Positions 17,655-27,591 of a stretch of 64,000 bases of DNA are shown here, in pieces. The stretch comes from Haloglycomyces albus DSM 45210 (lineage in GTDB: Bacteria; Actinomycetota; Actinomycetes; Mycobacteriales; Micromonosporaceae): contig NZ_AZUQ01000001.1 in the NCBI RefSeq assembly GCF_000527155.1, forward strand, positions 2,539,615 through 2,603,614. The letters are read 5' to 3'. Positions within the stretch are counted from its first letter, which is position 1. Each line of letters opens with the position of its first letter. A program made the translations under genes and the position numbers. The notes beneath the pieces are model-generated. The model saw only the letters and a list, made by a program, of their open reading frames with translations. It was not told where the DNA came from and ran no database searches.

Positions 17655-18760
17655 GAGCAGTCATCCTAGCGGCCTTCGCGGCGTTCGCACTGACAATGGT
17701 GCTGACGCCGTGGGCGGCTAAAGCATTCCGTCGTCTGAAAGCCGGACAACCCATCCGAACCGACGGCCCCCAAACCCACCTGACGAAGTCCGGCACCCCC
17801 ACCATGGGGGGAGTCGTCATCATCGTCACCGCGATTCTCGCCTTCCTACTGGGACACGTGGTTTTGATGGCGCTTCCCGACGCCAATACCTTTGAACGTC
17901 CACGAGGCATCACCGCCACGGGTGCGGTACTTGTGGGAATCTTCGCGCTCGCCGGTTTCGTCGGTTTCCTCGACGACTGGCTGAAAATTCGTAAGAAGAA
18001 CTCGGGCGGTATCTCGGGTCGAGCCAAAATCGCCGGTCTGTCGCTGTCGGCGGCGGGCGTCGGCGCGTTCGGCGCCTACTACACCGGATCGGTGGGCCAG
18101 ACGGTCTTCAGTCCCTACCTGTCCTTCACACAGGACATCACGTGGCTTCCGGTAACCAAGATCGGAATCGTCGTCCTGTTCGTCTTCATCGTCAACGCCG
18201 CGGGTAACGGTGCCAACCTCACCGACGGTTTGGACGGACTGCTGACCGGAACCTCGATCATGGTGTTCTCCGCCTACCTCGTCGTCGGTTTCTGGCAGTA
18301 CCGTCACTGGTGCGGGTCGCCGGACGGAGTTCTCAATCAAAGTTATTGCTACGACGTACGTGACCCCCTGGAAGTGGCACTCGTCGCCGGAGCAGTCGCC
18401 GGTGCGCTGTTCGGATTCCTCTGGTGGAACACCTCGCCTGCCACCATCTTCATGGGCGACTCCGGTTCGCTCGCTTTGGGTGCCCTGATAGCCGGGATGG
18501 CCTTCGCGACCAAAACGATCTTCCTGCTTCCGATCATCGGGGCTCTGTTCGTCATCGAAACGATGAGCCGAATCATTCAATTCACTTCATTCCGATTGAC
18601 CGGTAGACGTGTCTTCCGGATGGCCCCCATACACCACCACTTCGAACTCGCCGGTTGGTCAGAGGTCAACGTGGTGGTGAGATTCTGGATCATCGCCGGT
18701 ATCGGAATCGCCATGGGGCTGGGATTCTTTTTCGCCGACTTCCTTCGCGTCGCAGGATAG
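17651..18760 (+). CDS. mraY: Phospho-MurNAc-pentapeptide transferase MraY
   Basis: A 369-residue polytopic membrane enzyme (about ten helices) that transfers phospho-MurNAc-pentapeptide to undecaprenyl phosphate to make lipid I. It has the family motifs [14 protein letters not shown] with the aspartate pair, NLTDGLDGL, and MAPIHHHFE near the C-terminus. The start is GTG at 17651 in a GTGA overlap with the murF stop, indicating translational coupling. Confidence 0.96.
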   Translation: MRAVILAAFAAFALTMVLTPWAAKAFRRLKAGQPIRTDGPQTHLTKSGTPTMGGVVIIVTAILAFLLGHVVLMALPDANTFERPRGITATGAVLVGIFALAGFVGFLDDWLKIRKKNSGGISGRAKIAGLSLSAAGVGAFGAYYTGSVGQTVFSPYLSFTQDITWLPVTKIGIVVLFVFIVNAAGNGANLTDGLDGLLTGTSIMVFSAYLVVGFWQYRHWCGSPDGVLNQSYCYDVRDPLEVALVAGAVAGALFGFLWWNTSPATIFMGDSGSLALGALIAGMAFATKTIFLLPIIGALFVIETMSRIIQFTSFRLTGRRVFRMAPIHHHFELAGWSEVNVVVRFWIIAGIGIAMGLGFFFADFLRVAG

Positions 18761-18769
18761 GAGACTGCC

Positions 18770-20122
18770 ATGGACGGTGTCGCACAGTCAATACTCGTAG
18801 CGGGAACCGGAATCGCCGGAGCCGCGTCGGTACGTGCTCTGCTGGAATCGGGACGGGACGTCACCGTATACGACAGCAAGAATTCTCCGGTCGCGCAAAC
18901 CCTGTCCGAACAGGGAGCGAAGGTACACACCGGCGAGTGGGACAACGACTATCTGGCCGGTGCCGAACAGGTGATCGTCTCTCCCGGATTCCCACCGCAC
19001 CACCCGATCGTGCAGGCCGCCGAGAACGCCGATCTCGAGGTGTACAGCGAACCCGAGCTGGCGTGGCGACTGCGGCAGGCCGGAGCGGCTCCCTGGCTGG
19101 TCGTCACCGGTACGAACGGGAAGACCACCACGACGACCATGCTGTCGTCGATGCTGAGCGCCGCCGGATACTCCACCGCCCCACTCGGCAACATCGGACG
19201 CGCACTCGTGACCGAAGCGAACGGGCCCTACGACGTCCTGGCCATCGAACTGTCCAGTTACCAATTGCACTGGTCGCGGCTCATGTCACCACGGGCCGGA
19301 GTCATCCTGAACCTCGCCGACGACCATCTCAACTGGCACGGCGACTTCGACCGCTACGCCGAAGCGAAGACGGCGGCCTGGCGCGGTAGCGTCGCGGTGG
19401 TCAATCGGGACGACGCATTGGTGATACGCGCCTTGGACGACCGCCACGGCGAAACCATCGGGTTCACTTTGGAAGAACCACGGCCGGGCGACTTCGGAGT
19501 GGTGGACGGATATCTGGTCGACAACCGCTCCGGGCGACCCCGGCGCATATGTGCGACCAAGGAAATCCGCCCGGCGGGTTCGCACAACGTCGCCAACGCA
19601 CTGGCGGCGGCCGCGCTCGCTTCCACGGTCGGCTGCGAGGTGGAGGCGATGGGGCAGGGGCTGCGGTCGTATAGCCCCGAGCCGCACCGTAACGTCACGA
19701 TAGCTCATATGGACGGCGTGGCATGGGTGGACGATTCGAAGGCCACCAACCCGCACGCGGCAGCGGCCGCTCTGGACGCGTATGAGTCTCTGGTGTGGAT
19801 CGCCGGCGGACAGTTGAAAGGGGTGGACGTCAGTGAGTTGGTGCAGCGCTACGCTCCTAAAATGCGTGGCGCGGTTCTGATCGGTTCCGACCGTGCGGCC
19901 GTGGCCGAGGCGTTTGCGCGACATGCTCCTGACGTGCCGATCAGAGTCTTGGAGTCAGTGGACCAAACGGTGGTGGCCGAAGCGGTGGCCGCTGCGGCCG
20001 GATTCGCTCAGGCGGGCGATACGGTGGTTCTTTCTCCCGCTGCGGCATCCTTGGACATGTTCGACAGCTATGCTCAACGTGGTGAGATGTTCGCGAGCGC
20101 CGTGCGTGAGTTCCTCTCCTGA
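18770..20122 (+). CDS. murD: UDP-MurNAc-L-Ala:D-Glu ligase MurD
   Basis: A 450-residue cytosolic ligase that adds D-glutamate to UDP-MurNAc-L-alanine. The ATP loop TGTNGKTTT is near residues 116-124, with SSYQL and the DDSKATNPHAA motif downstream. The ATG at 18770 follows a GGAG 9 bp after mraY. Operon order between mraY and ftsW is the standard one. Confidence 0.95.
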   Translation: MDGVAQSILVAGTGIAGAASVRALLESGRDVTVYDSKNSPVAQTLSEQGAKVHTGEWDNDYLAGAEQVIVSPGFPPHHPIVQAAENADLEVYSEPELAWRLRQAGAAPWLVVTGTNGKTTTTTMLSSMLSAAGYSTAPLGNIGRALVTEANGPYDVLAIELSSYQLHWSRLMSPRAGVILNLADDHLNWHGDFDRYAEAKTAAWRGSVAVVNRDDALVIRALDDRHGETIGFTLEEPRPGDFGVVDGYLVDNRSGRPRRICATKEIRPAGSHNVANALAAAALASTVGCEVEAMGQGLRSYSPEPHRNVTIAHMDGVAWVDDSKATNPHAAAAALDAYESLVWIAGGQLKGVDVSELVQRYAPKMRGAVLIGSDRAAVAEAFARHAPDVPIRVLESVDQTVVAEAVAAAAGFAQAGDTVVLSPAAASLDMFDSYAQRGEMFASAVREFLS

Positions 20123-20185
20123 ATCGGGAACGTCGACGAGGTTCCGCAGGCGTTCGTAAGTCGTGGCTAGTAGACGAATGAGTGG

Positions 20186-21493
20186 GTGGAACGAGTGCGA
20201 GAACAGGGCACCTCGACGCGGACGCCGCGTGAGGAAGCGTCGGACGAGAGACGTGGTGCGACGGTAACGGGCCTGTTCTCCTCGCTGCGTGGCCTATTGA
20301 ATCGCCCCTTGGCATCGTATTACCTGCTGTTGACGTCGTCGGCACTGTTGTTGGCCATCGGTCTGGTCATGGTTTTCTCCGCGACCATGGTCAAGGCCTA
20401 TGACGACTACGGAAACGCCTTCAACGCCATCATTCTGCAAGTGTCGTGGGCGCTCGTCGGTGTGGTGGCCTTTTGGCTGGCGCAGCGGTTGCCCGCTAAA
20501 ACCTATCGAGCTCTGTCCCGCCCACTGTTGGTCCTGTCACTGGTGATCGGCTTGGCGTTGATGTTCTTTCCCGACCAGGGCAGCGAGACGATCGGAACCG
20601 ACGACCGTTGGATTCACATCGGTCCGGTTCAGTTGCAACCGTCGGAGTTCGCCAAATTCGCTTTGTTGCTGTGGGTGTCCGACATCCTGGTGCGACTGGG
20701 CGGTCGTATCGTCAGCTGGAAGGATTTGGCGTTCCCGCTCTTTCCTCTGACCGGTCTGGTCTTGATCGTGGTCGGTTACTCGGACCTGGGTACGATGCTG
20801 ATTCTGGTATCGATCTTTATGGGGCTCCTGTGGAACTCCGGCGTTCCCTTGCGGTTCTTGGGAATTATCATGTCGCTGGCCTTGGCCTCCTCCGTCATTC
20901 TGATCTTTATGGAGGGAAGGCGGATGGAGCGTCTGATGTCGTTTCGCAATTCCTCGGATTACTCGGATACGATCGGCTACCAAGCCGTACAGGGCTACTA
21001 TGCCATCGCCGACGGAGGTTGGTTTGGAGTCGGACTGGGAGAGAGTCGACAGAAGTGGGATTGGCTGCCCAACGGGCACAATGACTTTATTCTGGCCCTC
21101 ATTGCCGAGGAGTTGGGAGTGGTGGGGTGCCTGATCATTCTCGGGCTCTTCGGACTGTTCCTGTACACCGGATTTCGGATTGCCCGCCGCAGTGACGACG
21201 AGTTCCGTTCGCTGGTGGCCGGCGGGGTGACCATCTGGATCGGGGCGCAGACGTTCATCAACATCGGAGGGGTCTTGGGTCTGATCCCCATCACCGGAGT
21301 GCCCTTGCCGTTCATCTCCGACGGCGGTACGGCGTTGGTGGTCGTGCTGGGTGCGGTGGGCATGTTGGCGGGCTTTGCCCGCGCCGAACCGGAGGCGGCC
21401 CGCACTTTGCGAGCGCGTAACCCCTCTCGGTGGAGTCGACTTCTGTGGGCACCGCTCCCACCGCTTCCGGCGGAGGAGTCACGTCGACATTGA
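20186..21493 (+). CDS. ftsW: Cell-division lipid II polymerase FtsW (SEDS family)
   Basis: A 435-residue SEDS-family membrane glycosyltransferase that builds septal peptidoglycan. The N-terminal ~45 residues are charged and cytosolic, then about ten helices begin at RPLASYYLLL. The signature region WDWLPNGHNDFILALIAEEL is present, as is the C-terminal GVPLPFISDGGTALV. The start is GTG at 20186; another GTG three codons later is possible. Its normal partner transpeptidase FtsI is not encoded in this cluster, so it must lie elsewhere in the genome. Confidence 0.94.
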   Translation: MERVREQGTSTRTPREEASDERRGATVTGLFSSLRGLLNRPLASYYLLLTSSALLLAIGLVMVFSATMVKAYDDYGNAFNAIILQVSWALVGVVAFWLAQRLPAKTYRALSRPLLVLSLVIGLALMFFPDQGSETIGTDDRWIHIGPVQLQPSEFAKFALLLWVSDILVRLGGRIVSWKDLAFPLFPLTGLVLIVVGYSDLGTMLILVSIFMGLLWNSGVPLRFLGIIMSLALASSVILIFMEGRRMERLMSFRNSSDYSDTIGYQAVQGYYAIADGGWFGVGLGESRQKWDWLPNGHNDFILALIAEELGVVGCLIILGLFGLFLYTGFRIARRSDDEFRSLVAGGVTIWIGAQTFINIGGVLGLIPITGVPLPFISDGGTALVVVLGAVGMLAGFARAEPEAARTLRARNPSRWSRLLWAPLPPLPAEESRRH

Positions 21494-21727
21494 CGGCGAA
21501 CGTGTTGGGTACGCGTCGTGGAAAATCGCAACTACCACGTTCGCCACTCTGAACGATCCCGCGCCGCTCGCCCCTACTTCCGGTGAGGAACATAGGATGG
21601 GATTGGCGGGACGGGTCTCGCCCGTGGCGTTCCAGCGTGCCTCGGTGAGGGACACGGTCCGGTCCCGTTCGGCGAAGCACTGTGGAGTGAGGCGGCCCGG
21701 TGAAACGGAATTATAGAAGGAAACACC

Positions 21728-22837
21728 GTGACAGAACTTAACTCGATCGTCCTCGCGGGTGGAGGCACTGGCGGGCACATATACCCTCTGTTGGCTTTTG
21801 CGGATTGCTTGCGGCGTCACAATCCGAACATTCGAATTACTTGCCTGGGCACCGAAAAGGGCTTGGAAGGGGATCTGATTCCCAATGCGGGTTACGATTT
21901 GCGTATGATCCCGGCGCATCAGTTGCCTCGTAAGATAAACATGGATCTTTTGTTGACCGCTCCCCGCATGTTGAAGGCCATGCGGGCGACGCGTGCGGTC
22001 ATGGATGAGGTAGAGGCCGACGCTATCGTCGGTTTCGGGGGATACGTCGCCGTTCCGGCCTATCTGGCGGCGTGGCGTCGCAAGACCCCGACGGTGATCT
22101 TCGAATTCAACGATCCGCCGGGGATCGCCAATAAACTGGGGTTGAAGTTGACCGATGATCTGGCTCTCGGTTTCCCACATCTTCCGCAGGTTGATCCGAT
22201 TCTGGCGGAGGGAACCATCACGGGCGTTCCCCTGCGTCCGGCGATTTCACAACTGGACCGCGATGCGATGCGTGTGCGTGCCCGTGAGCACTTCGGTCTG
22301 GATCCCAATGCCACCACTTTGTTCGTCTACGGTGGTAGTCAGGGGGCGCGTTCCATCAATCAGGCGATCAGCGGTGCCGCTCCCGCGCTGACGGCCAATG
22401 GAATTCAGGTTCTGCACATCATCGGTGCCCGTCGGGACGAGCCGGTGGAGGTGCCGTCGAACCTTCCCTTGCCGTATGTGACGCTTCCGTACTTGAAGGA
22501 GATGGAGTTGGGCTACGCTGCCGCCGACATGGTCGTCGGTCGTGGCGGTTCGATGACCGTCGCGGAGGTGACGGCGTTGGGCTTGCCCACGGTTTTCGTT
22601 CCCATGCCGTGGGGTAACCGCGAACAGTACCGTACGGCCGGCCCCGTGGTGGCCGCGGGCGGGGCGATTTTCTGCGATGATGAGGATCTCAGTCCTAACT
22701 GGGTAGCGGAGGAACTTGTGCCGCTGCTGATCGACCGGGATAAACTACAGGCGATGGCGCACGCCTCTGCGGGCTTTGGACGTAGGGACGGCGACGAAGC
22801 ACTACGTCAGTACACATTGAAAGCGATAAACCGATAA
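21728..22837 (+). CDS. murG: UDP-GlcNAc:lipid I transferase MurG
   Basis: A 369-residue peripheral membrane glycosyltransferase that converts lipid I to lipid II. The N-terminal glycine-rich loop GGGTGGHIYP is at residues 11-20, and the second domain has YGGSQGARSIN and GRGGSMTVAEV. The GTG at 21728 follows AAGGA. A 234-bp gap separates it from ftsW; no gene is seen there, and it may carry an internal promoter. Confidence 0.95.
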   Translation: MTELNSIVLAGGGTGGHIYPLLAFADCLRRHNPNIRITCLGTEKGLEGDLIPNAGYDLRMIPAHQLPRKINMDLLLTAPRMLKAMRATRAVMDEVEADAIVGFGGYVAVPAYLAAWRRKTPTVIFEFNDPPGIANKLGLKLTDDLALGFPHLPQVDPILAEGTITGVPLRPAISQLDRDAMRVRAREHFGLDPNATTLFVYGGSQGARSINQAISGAAPALTANGIQVLHIIGARRDEPVEVPSNLPLPYVTLPYLKEMELGYAAADMVVGRGGSMTVAEVTALGLPTVFVPMPWGNREQYRTAGPVVAAGGAIFCDDEDLSPNWVAEELVPLLIDRDKLQAMAHASAGFGRRDGDEALRQYTLKAINR

Positions 22838-22840
22838 GAC

Positions 22841-24256
22841 ATGGCCAACGATCCCAATAACCTGGCATCACCCATCGATGACGGTCTGACCGCAGAAGAC
22901 CTCGGGCACGTTTATTTCATAGGTGTCGGAGGGGTGGGCATGAACGGGCTGGCACGCCTGTACGCCACTCGCGGTATTGCCTCCAGCGGTGCCGAGCTGA
23001 CCGATTGGCCGAATCTTCCCGAGTTGGAGCGGCAGGGTTTGACTCTGCACCGCAGTCACGGTGTCGACAATCTCGACGGCGTCGACACCGTGGTGCGTTC
23101 GACGGCCATCAACGACGATCATCTGGAGATCCGCGCGGCCCGGGAACGTGGGCTGCGGATCATGCATCGATCGGAGGCGCTGGCGGCCGCCATGACCGGC
23201 CGTAAATCCATTGTCGTCACCGGAACGCATGGGAAGACCACCACCACCGCGATTACGGTGCAGATGCTGGCGCACGCCGGTCTGGATCCGTCCTTTGTCA
23301 ACGGCGGGGAAATGATCGATTCCTATACCGGTGGTCACGGTCAGGGGGAGTACTTCGTCGCCGAAGCCGACGAGTCGGATCGATCGTTCTTGCGGTATCG
23401 GCCGTTCATCTCGGTCGTGACCAATATCGACGCCGATCATCTGAACGTGTACGGGTCCATGGAGGCGCTGGAAGAGGGTTTCGCCCGGTTTGCACGCCAT
23501 ACCGACCCCGAAGGGGTGTCGATCGTGTGTGCCGACAACGCCGGTACGGCCGCTTTGGCGGAAGCGTTGCGCCGGGAAGGCCGCAGGGTGATGACCTATG
23601 GAGTATCGGCCGACGCCGACGTTACATTGTCCAATGTGACCTCTGGACGCGACGGGATCCACTACGACGTGTCGTATCAGGGCCATGATCTGGGTACGGT
23701 TTCCATGGGGATGCCGGGGAAGCACATTGCCTTGAACTCCGCCGCCGCGGTGGCCACTGGACTTGCCATCGGGATGGAGTTCTCCGACATCGCCAAAGGC
23801 ATCGGGGCGTTCAGCGGAGTGAAACGCCGTTTTGAAAAACGCGGCACCGTTGACGGGGTGGCCGTTTACGACGAATACGCCTATCACCCCACATCCATGC
23901 GGGAGGCCATCGCGACGCTGAAAGAGGCGGCGCGACCAGGGCGGCTGATCGTCGTATTCCTACCGTATCGAGGTTATCGCACCATCCAAATGCGCCCTGA
24001 GCTCGCCGAAGCCCTGTCGGGTGCGGACGCGGTCGTCGGGATGGAAATCTTCGCTCCCGGGGAGGACATTCCCGAGGGCAACGGCGGTGACGTCCTCCTC
24101 GATGCGGTGGAATTGCCGGACGAGGCGAAGGTGTTCGAGCCGGAATGGGACGAGGTTCCCCGTCGAGCCCTGGAACTGGCACGGGACGGCGATCTCATTG
24201 TCACCATGGGAGCGCCCCCGGTTTCGCTCCTGCCCGATCGAATCTTGGAAGGGTGA
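22841..24256 (+). CDS. murC: UDP-MurNAc:L-Ala ligase MurC
   Basis: A 471-residue Mur ligase that adds L-alanine to UDP-MurNAc. The N-terminal YFIGVGGVGMNGLA and the ATP loop TGTHGKTTTT are clear, with EADESDRSF and the DEYAYHP motif downstream. It starts four bases after the murG stop, and its own stop overlaps the methyltransferase start (GTGA). In most actinobacteria murB or ftsQ follows; here neither does. Confidence 0.95.
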   Translation: MANDPNNLASPIDDGLTAEDLGHVYFIGVGGVGMNGLARLYATRGIASSGAELTDWPNLPELERQGLTLHRSHGVDNLDGVDTVVRSTAINDDHLEIRAARERGLRIMHRSEALAAAMTGRKSIVVTGTHGKTTTTAITVQMLAHAGLDPSFVNGGEMIDSYTGGHGQGEYFVAEADESDRSFLRYRPFISVVTNIDADHLNVYGSMEALEEGFARFARHTDPEGVSIVCADNAGTAALAEALRREGRRVMTYGVSADADVTLSNVTSGRDGIHYDVSYQGHDLGTVSMGMPGKHIALNSAAAVATGLAIGMEFSDIAKGIGAFSGVKRRFEKRGTVDGVAVYDEYAYHPTSMREAIATLKEAARPGRLIVVFLPYRGYRTIQMRPELAEALSGADAVVGMEIFAPGEDIPEGNGGDVLLDAVELPDEAKVFEPEWDEVPRRALELARDGDLIVTMGAPPVSLLPDRILEG

Positions 24257-25047
24257 GCAGTCAGGTGATTGACCTCGAAGGTGAGGGCGGCGTCGCTTCC
24301 GGTCGCGCGGCGGTGGTCTGGTCGGTTCTATCTCGCGAGCTCGATCGATATCTGGCCGACGTCGACGGCCGTTCGGCTCGCATCATCGATGTCGGGGGCG
24401 GGTCGGGGGCCTTCGCGGTACCGCTCGCCCGGCTGGGACATGACGTTACCGTGGTCGACCCCTCGGCAAGCGCTCTGGCGTCGCTGGCGCAACGGGCCGA
24501 AGAGGCCGAAGTGGAGCACAGGATCAACGCCCTGCAAGCGGACATGGACGAGCTCGCCGATGTGGTACCCGCCGAGAGCGCCGACCTGGTTCTCTGCCAC
24601 AGCGTTCTGGAATCGGTCGACGATCCGGAGGTCGCACTGGAAGCCTTGGCCTCAGTCGTGGTGGAAGGCGGGGCCGTGTCGCTCCTGGTCGCCAATCGGG
24701 TGGCCATGGTCCTGGCCAAGACGCTGAGCGGACAGTTCCGAGCGGCGGAACGGATACTGCACGATCGTGACGGCACGAACGGTTCCGACGACGTGATGCG
24801 ACATCGCTACGAGACGGCGACCCTCACCGCGCTGGTCGGATCCGCCGGTCTGGTCACCGAACAGGTACACGGAGTCGGCGTAGTGGACGACTACCTCCCC
24901 ATCGCCGTTTCCGGCCGCGACGCCGACTCACCCGCCGATCTGATGGACTTGGAACGCACCGTCGCAGCGCGGGTTCCGTTCCGAGACATCGCCTCACGAC
25001 TCCATCTCTTGGCGCGCAAACCGATTCAACGGCGCAGCATACGGTGA
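24253..25047 (+). CDS. SAM-dependent methyltransferase
   Basis: A 264-residue class I methyltransferase. The SAM-binding motif I reads IIDVGGGSGAFAVPLA, followed by VTVVDPSASAL (motif II) and LVLCHSVLESVDDPE. The start GTG at 24253 overlaps the murC stop; a second GTG at 24265 is also possible. In Streptomyces, as I recall, a similar methyltransferase lies near dinB and DUF3040 upstream of mraZ, so this gene probably belongs to that block rather than to wall synthesis. Substrate unknown. Confidence 0.85.
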   Translation: MSSQVIDLEGEGGVASGRAAVVWSVLSRELDRYLADVDGRSARIIDVGGGSGAFAVPLARLGHDVTVVDPSASALASLAQRAEEAEVEHRINALQADMDELADVVPAESADLVLCHSVLESVDDPEVALEALASVVVEGGAVSLLVANRVAMVLAKTLSGQFRAAERILHDRDGTNGSDDVMRHRYETATLTALVGSAGLVTEQVHGVGVVDDYLPIAVSGRDADSPADLMDLERTVAARVPFRDIASRLHLLARKPIQRRSIR

Positions 25048-25090
25048 CGAGCTACTTTCGTCGCCCCTGTGGGAACGGTAGACTACGCCC

Positions 25091-26251
25091 ATGGCTCACC
25101 ACGACGAGTTGACGGCACACTACGGCCACGGGGCACTGTCGGACCTACTTCCCTCCGCCTTGAGTCTGTTGGGAGTGCCCGGCGAATCCGATCGCATCGG
25201 TCTCCACGAACAGGTCGGGGACCCGGAAAAGCTGGTCATACTCCTATTGGACGGTTTCGGCTACCACCTGTGGGAGGAAGCCGGACGGACCAGCGACACC
25301 TTCGCGCAGGCCCAATCCGGTCGACTGGGAACCTGGCGTGCTCTCACCGCGACCTCCCCGTCGTCCACCCCCATCTCACTCGCCTCTCTGGCCACCGGAA
25401 CCACGCCGGGCGAACACGGAATCCTAGGGTTCACCAACCTCAACCCGACCAACGGCGAGCCGTTCACCTACATCTACTGGAATCGCGACACCGACCCCGA
25501 CCCGCGCAGCTGGCAACCGCAACCCACCATCGGGCAACGCGCCCGGAACTCCGACGTCGACGTCACGATCGTCTGCGACGGCGATTTCCGCGATCAACCC
25601 TTCTCCGAGGCCATATACGCCGGAAGCACCTGGATACCCGCTCGTCGGCCGGACGAGATCATCACCGGAGTCCGTGAAGCCCTCCGCGAACCCGGGCCAG
25701 GGATCGTATTCGCCTACCTCTCCGATATCGATACGCTCGGCCACGTGTACGGCGTCGGCTCCGACGCCTGGCACGGAGCCGTCGACGAAGCCTCCCAAGC
25801 AGTAGAAGGAATCTGCGAATCCCTCCCGCCGACAGCGGCACTACTGGTCACCGCCGACCACGGTATGGTCAACGTCGACCAGCGCCTGCACCTCGACCAG
25901 CACCCCGAACTTCTCGACGGAATCCAGGCCGTCTGCGGCGACCCCCGCACCCGCTACCTCCACACCGTCTCGCCCCAGGCCGCCGTCGACGTCGCCGCCA
26001 CCTGGAACGAACACATCGGCTCCCGGGGCCGTATCCTCACCCGCGACGAAGCCATCGACCTCGGCTGGTTCGGTCCCGTCGCCGACAGTCACCGCTCACG
26101 GATAGGCGACCTGGTCGTACTCTGCCACGACGACTTCGCCGTCGTCGGTGTGGACAGTGAACCCGACGCCGTCTCGGCGTTGATCGGCCAGCACGGCGGC
26201 ATGACCGCCGCCGAAATGCACATTCCGCTCTGGTCGTTCACCCGACGATAA
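25091..26251 (+). CDS. Alkaline-phosphatase-superfamily nucleotide pyrophosphatase/phosphodiesterase
   Basis: A 386-residue hydrolase of the type I phosphodiesterase/nucleotide pyrophosphatase branch. The first metal-binding motif ILLLDGFGYHL, the nucleophile segment TPISLASLATGTTPGEHGILG, then DIDTLGHVYG and TADHGMV give the expected two-metal ligand set. No signal peptide is visible, so it is probably cytosolic. ATG at 25091. It lies between the methyltransferase and dinB. Substrate not assignable. Confidence 0.88.
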   Translation: MAHHDELTAHYGHGALSDLLPSALSLLGVPGESDRIGLHEQVGDPEKLVILLLDGFGYHLWEEAGRTSDTFAQAQSGRLGTWRALTATSPSSTPISLASLATGTTPGEHGILGFTNLNPTNGEPFTYIYWNRDTDPDPRSWQPQPTIGQRARNSDVDVTIVCDGDFRDQPFSEAIYAGSTWIPARRPDEIITGVREALREPGPGIVFAYLSDIDTLGHVYGVGSDAWHGAVDEASQAVEGICESLPPTAALLVTADHGMVNVDQRLHLDQHPELLDGIQAVCGDPRTRYLHTVSPQAAVDVAATWNEHIGSRGRILTRDEAIDLGWFGPVADSHRSRIGDLVVLCHDDFAVVGVDSEPDAVSALIGQHGGMTAAEMHIPLWSFTRR

Positions 26252-26307
26252 ACCTGACCACCCACGGTTAACACAACGCTGTCGGGGGCGAGCGCTACGA
26301 TCGAGAC

Positions 26308-27543
26308 GTGAACGCCTCTGCCCAATACATCGGACCTGACCTGCCCGATGACGGCCTCGGTATCATGCACGTGGACATGGACGCCTTCTTTGCCTCCGTA
26401 GAGCAGGTCAAAAACCCGGCGCTGCGCGGGCAACCGGTCATCGTCTGCGGCCTCGGCCCGCGTGGAGTCGTCTCGGCCGCCTCGTACGAAGCCCGCCGTT
26501 TCGGAGTGCATTCCGCCATGCCCACCTCCATCGCCCGCCGCCGCTGCCCCCACGGCGTCTTCATGAAACCCACCGGATCCTACGGCGACATCTCCCGAGA
26601 GATCATGGCGATCTTCCGCGGATACACACCTCACGTTCAGCCGCTCTCGGTCGACGAGGCCTTCCTTGACGTCTCCGGCGCTCGCCGACTCATCGGAACC
26701 CCCGGGCACATCGCGCGCGAAATACGCGCTCGCATCCGAACCGATCACCGTCTCACCTGCACCGTCGGAATCGCCTCCACCCCGTTCCTCGCCAAACTCG
26801 CCAGCGAACACGCCAAGCCCGACGGGCTCGGAATCGTGCCCCGGGAAACGGAACTGCGCTTTCTACACCCGCTACCTCTCACTACCATATGGGGAGTGGG
26901 TCAGAAGACCAGCGCCAAACTCGAACGACTCGGTCTGCGTACCGTCGGCGACATCGCCGCCATGGCCCCAGAACGCCTCCGCTCCGCGGTGGGACGGGCC
27001 GCCGCCGACCACCTCCATGCCCTCGCCCACAACCACGACGGTCGGGCCGTCTCCACCGAACGCGTCGAAAAATCCATCAGCTCGGAACACACCTTCGACT
27101 ATGATGCCGAAACCGAACGCGAATGGGGACCGATCCTGCTGGACCTGTCGCGAAAGGTCGCCGCACGGGCACGTCGAGCGGGGTACTCCGGACGTGGAGT
27201 CACCGTCAAAATCCGTTTCGGCGACTTCACCACGCTCACCCGTTCCCGCATGCGGACGGTCGCCACCGACGTCGGTAAAGACATTCACACCACGGCCCTG
27301 GGAATCGCCCGTGACAACGTCACCAGACCCGTGCGGCTGATCGGGGTGCGCCTGGACCACCTCGGTTCCAGCGCTCACCTGGGACGCCAGGTGCTACTCG
27401 GGGAACCGGAACACGGTTGGCGCGACATCGAACGAACCATGGACGCCGTCGTCGGCAAATGGGGGAAAGGCACCATCACCGCCGCCAGCCGCATTACCCC
27501 AGAGCCTCCCTCGTCCACTACGCGATCTGACGTAGACGAGTGA
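26308..27543 (+). CDS. dinB: DNA polymerase IV (Y family)
   Basis: A 411-residue translesion polymerase. Catalytic acids lie in MHVDMDAFFASVEQ near residue 21 and in LSVDEAFLDV near 115. The TVGIASTPFLAKLASEHAKPDG palm/finger motif and helix-hairpin-helix LTTIWGVGQKT follow. The start is GTG at 26308. No SOS box is evident in the short upstream gap. Confidence 0.93.
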   Translation: MNASAQYIGPDLPDDGLGIMHVDMDAFFASVEQVKNPALRGQPVIVCGLGPRGVVSAASYEARRFGVHSAMPTSIARRRCPHGVFMKPTGSYGDISREIMAIFRGYTPHVQPLSVDEAFLDVSGARRLIGTPGHIAREIRARIRTDHRLTCTVGIASTPFLAKLASEHAKPDGLGIVPRETELRFLHPLPLTTIWGVGQKTSAKLERLGLRTVGDIAAMAPERLRSAVGRAAADHLHALAHNHDGRAVSTERVEKSISSEHTFDYDAETEREWGPILLDLSRKVAARARRAGYSGRGVTVKIRFGDFTTLTRSRMRTVATDVGKDIHTTALGIARDNVTRPVRLIGVRLDHLGSSAHLGRQVLLGEPEHGWRDIERTMDAVVGKWGKGTITAASRITPEPPSSTTRSDVDE

Positions 27544-27591
27544 CGATCGTGAACCGATTCGCCGCCGGTGACGGAACTTTAGAGTGGAAGC

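Noticed and set aside
20123-20185. Missing gene between murD and ftsW
   Set aside because: Only 63 bp, with no open frame; normal spacing in such operons.
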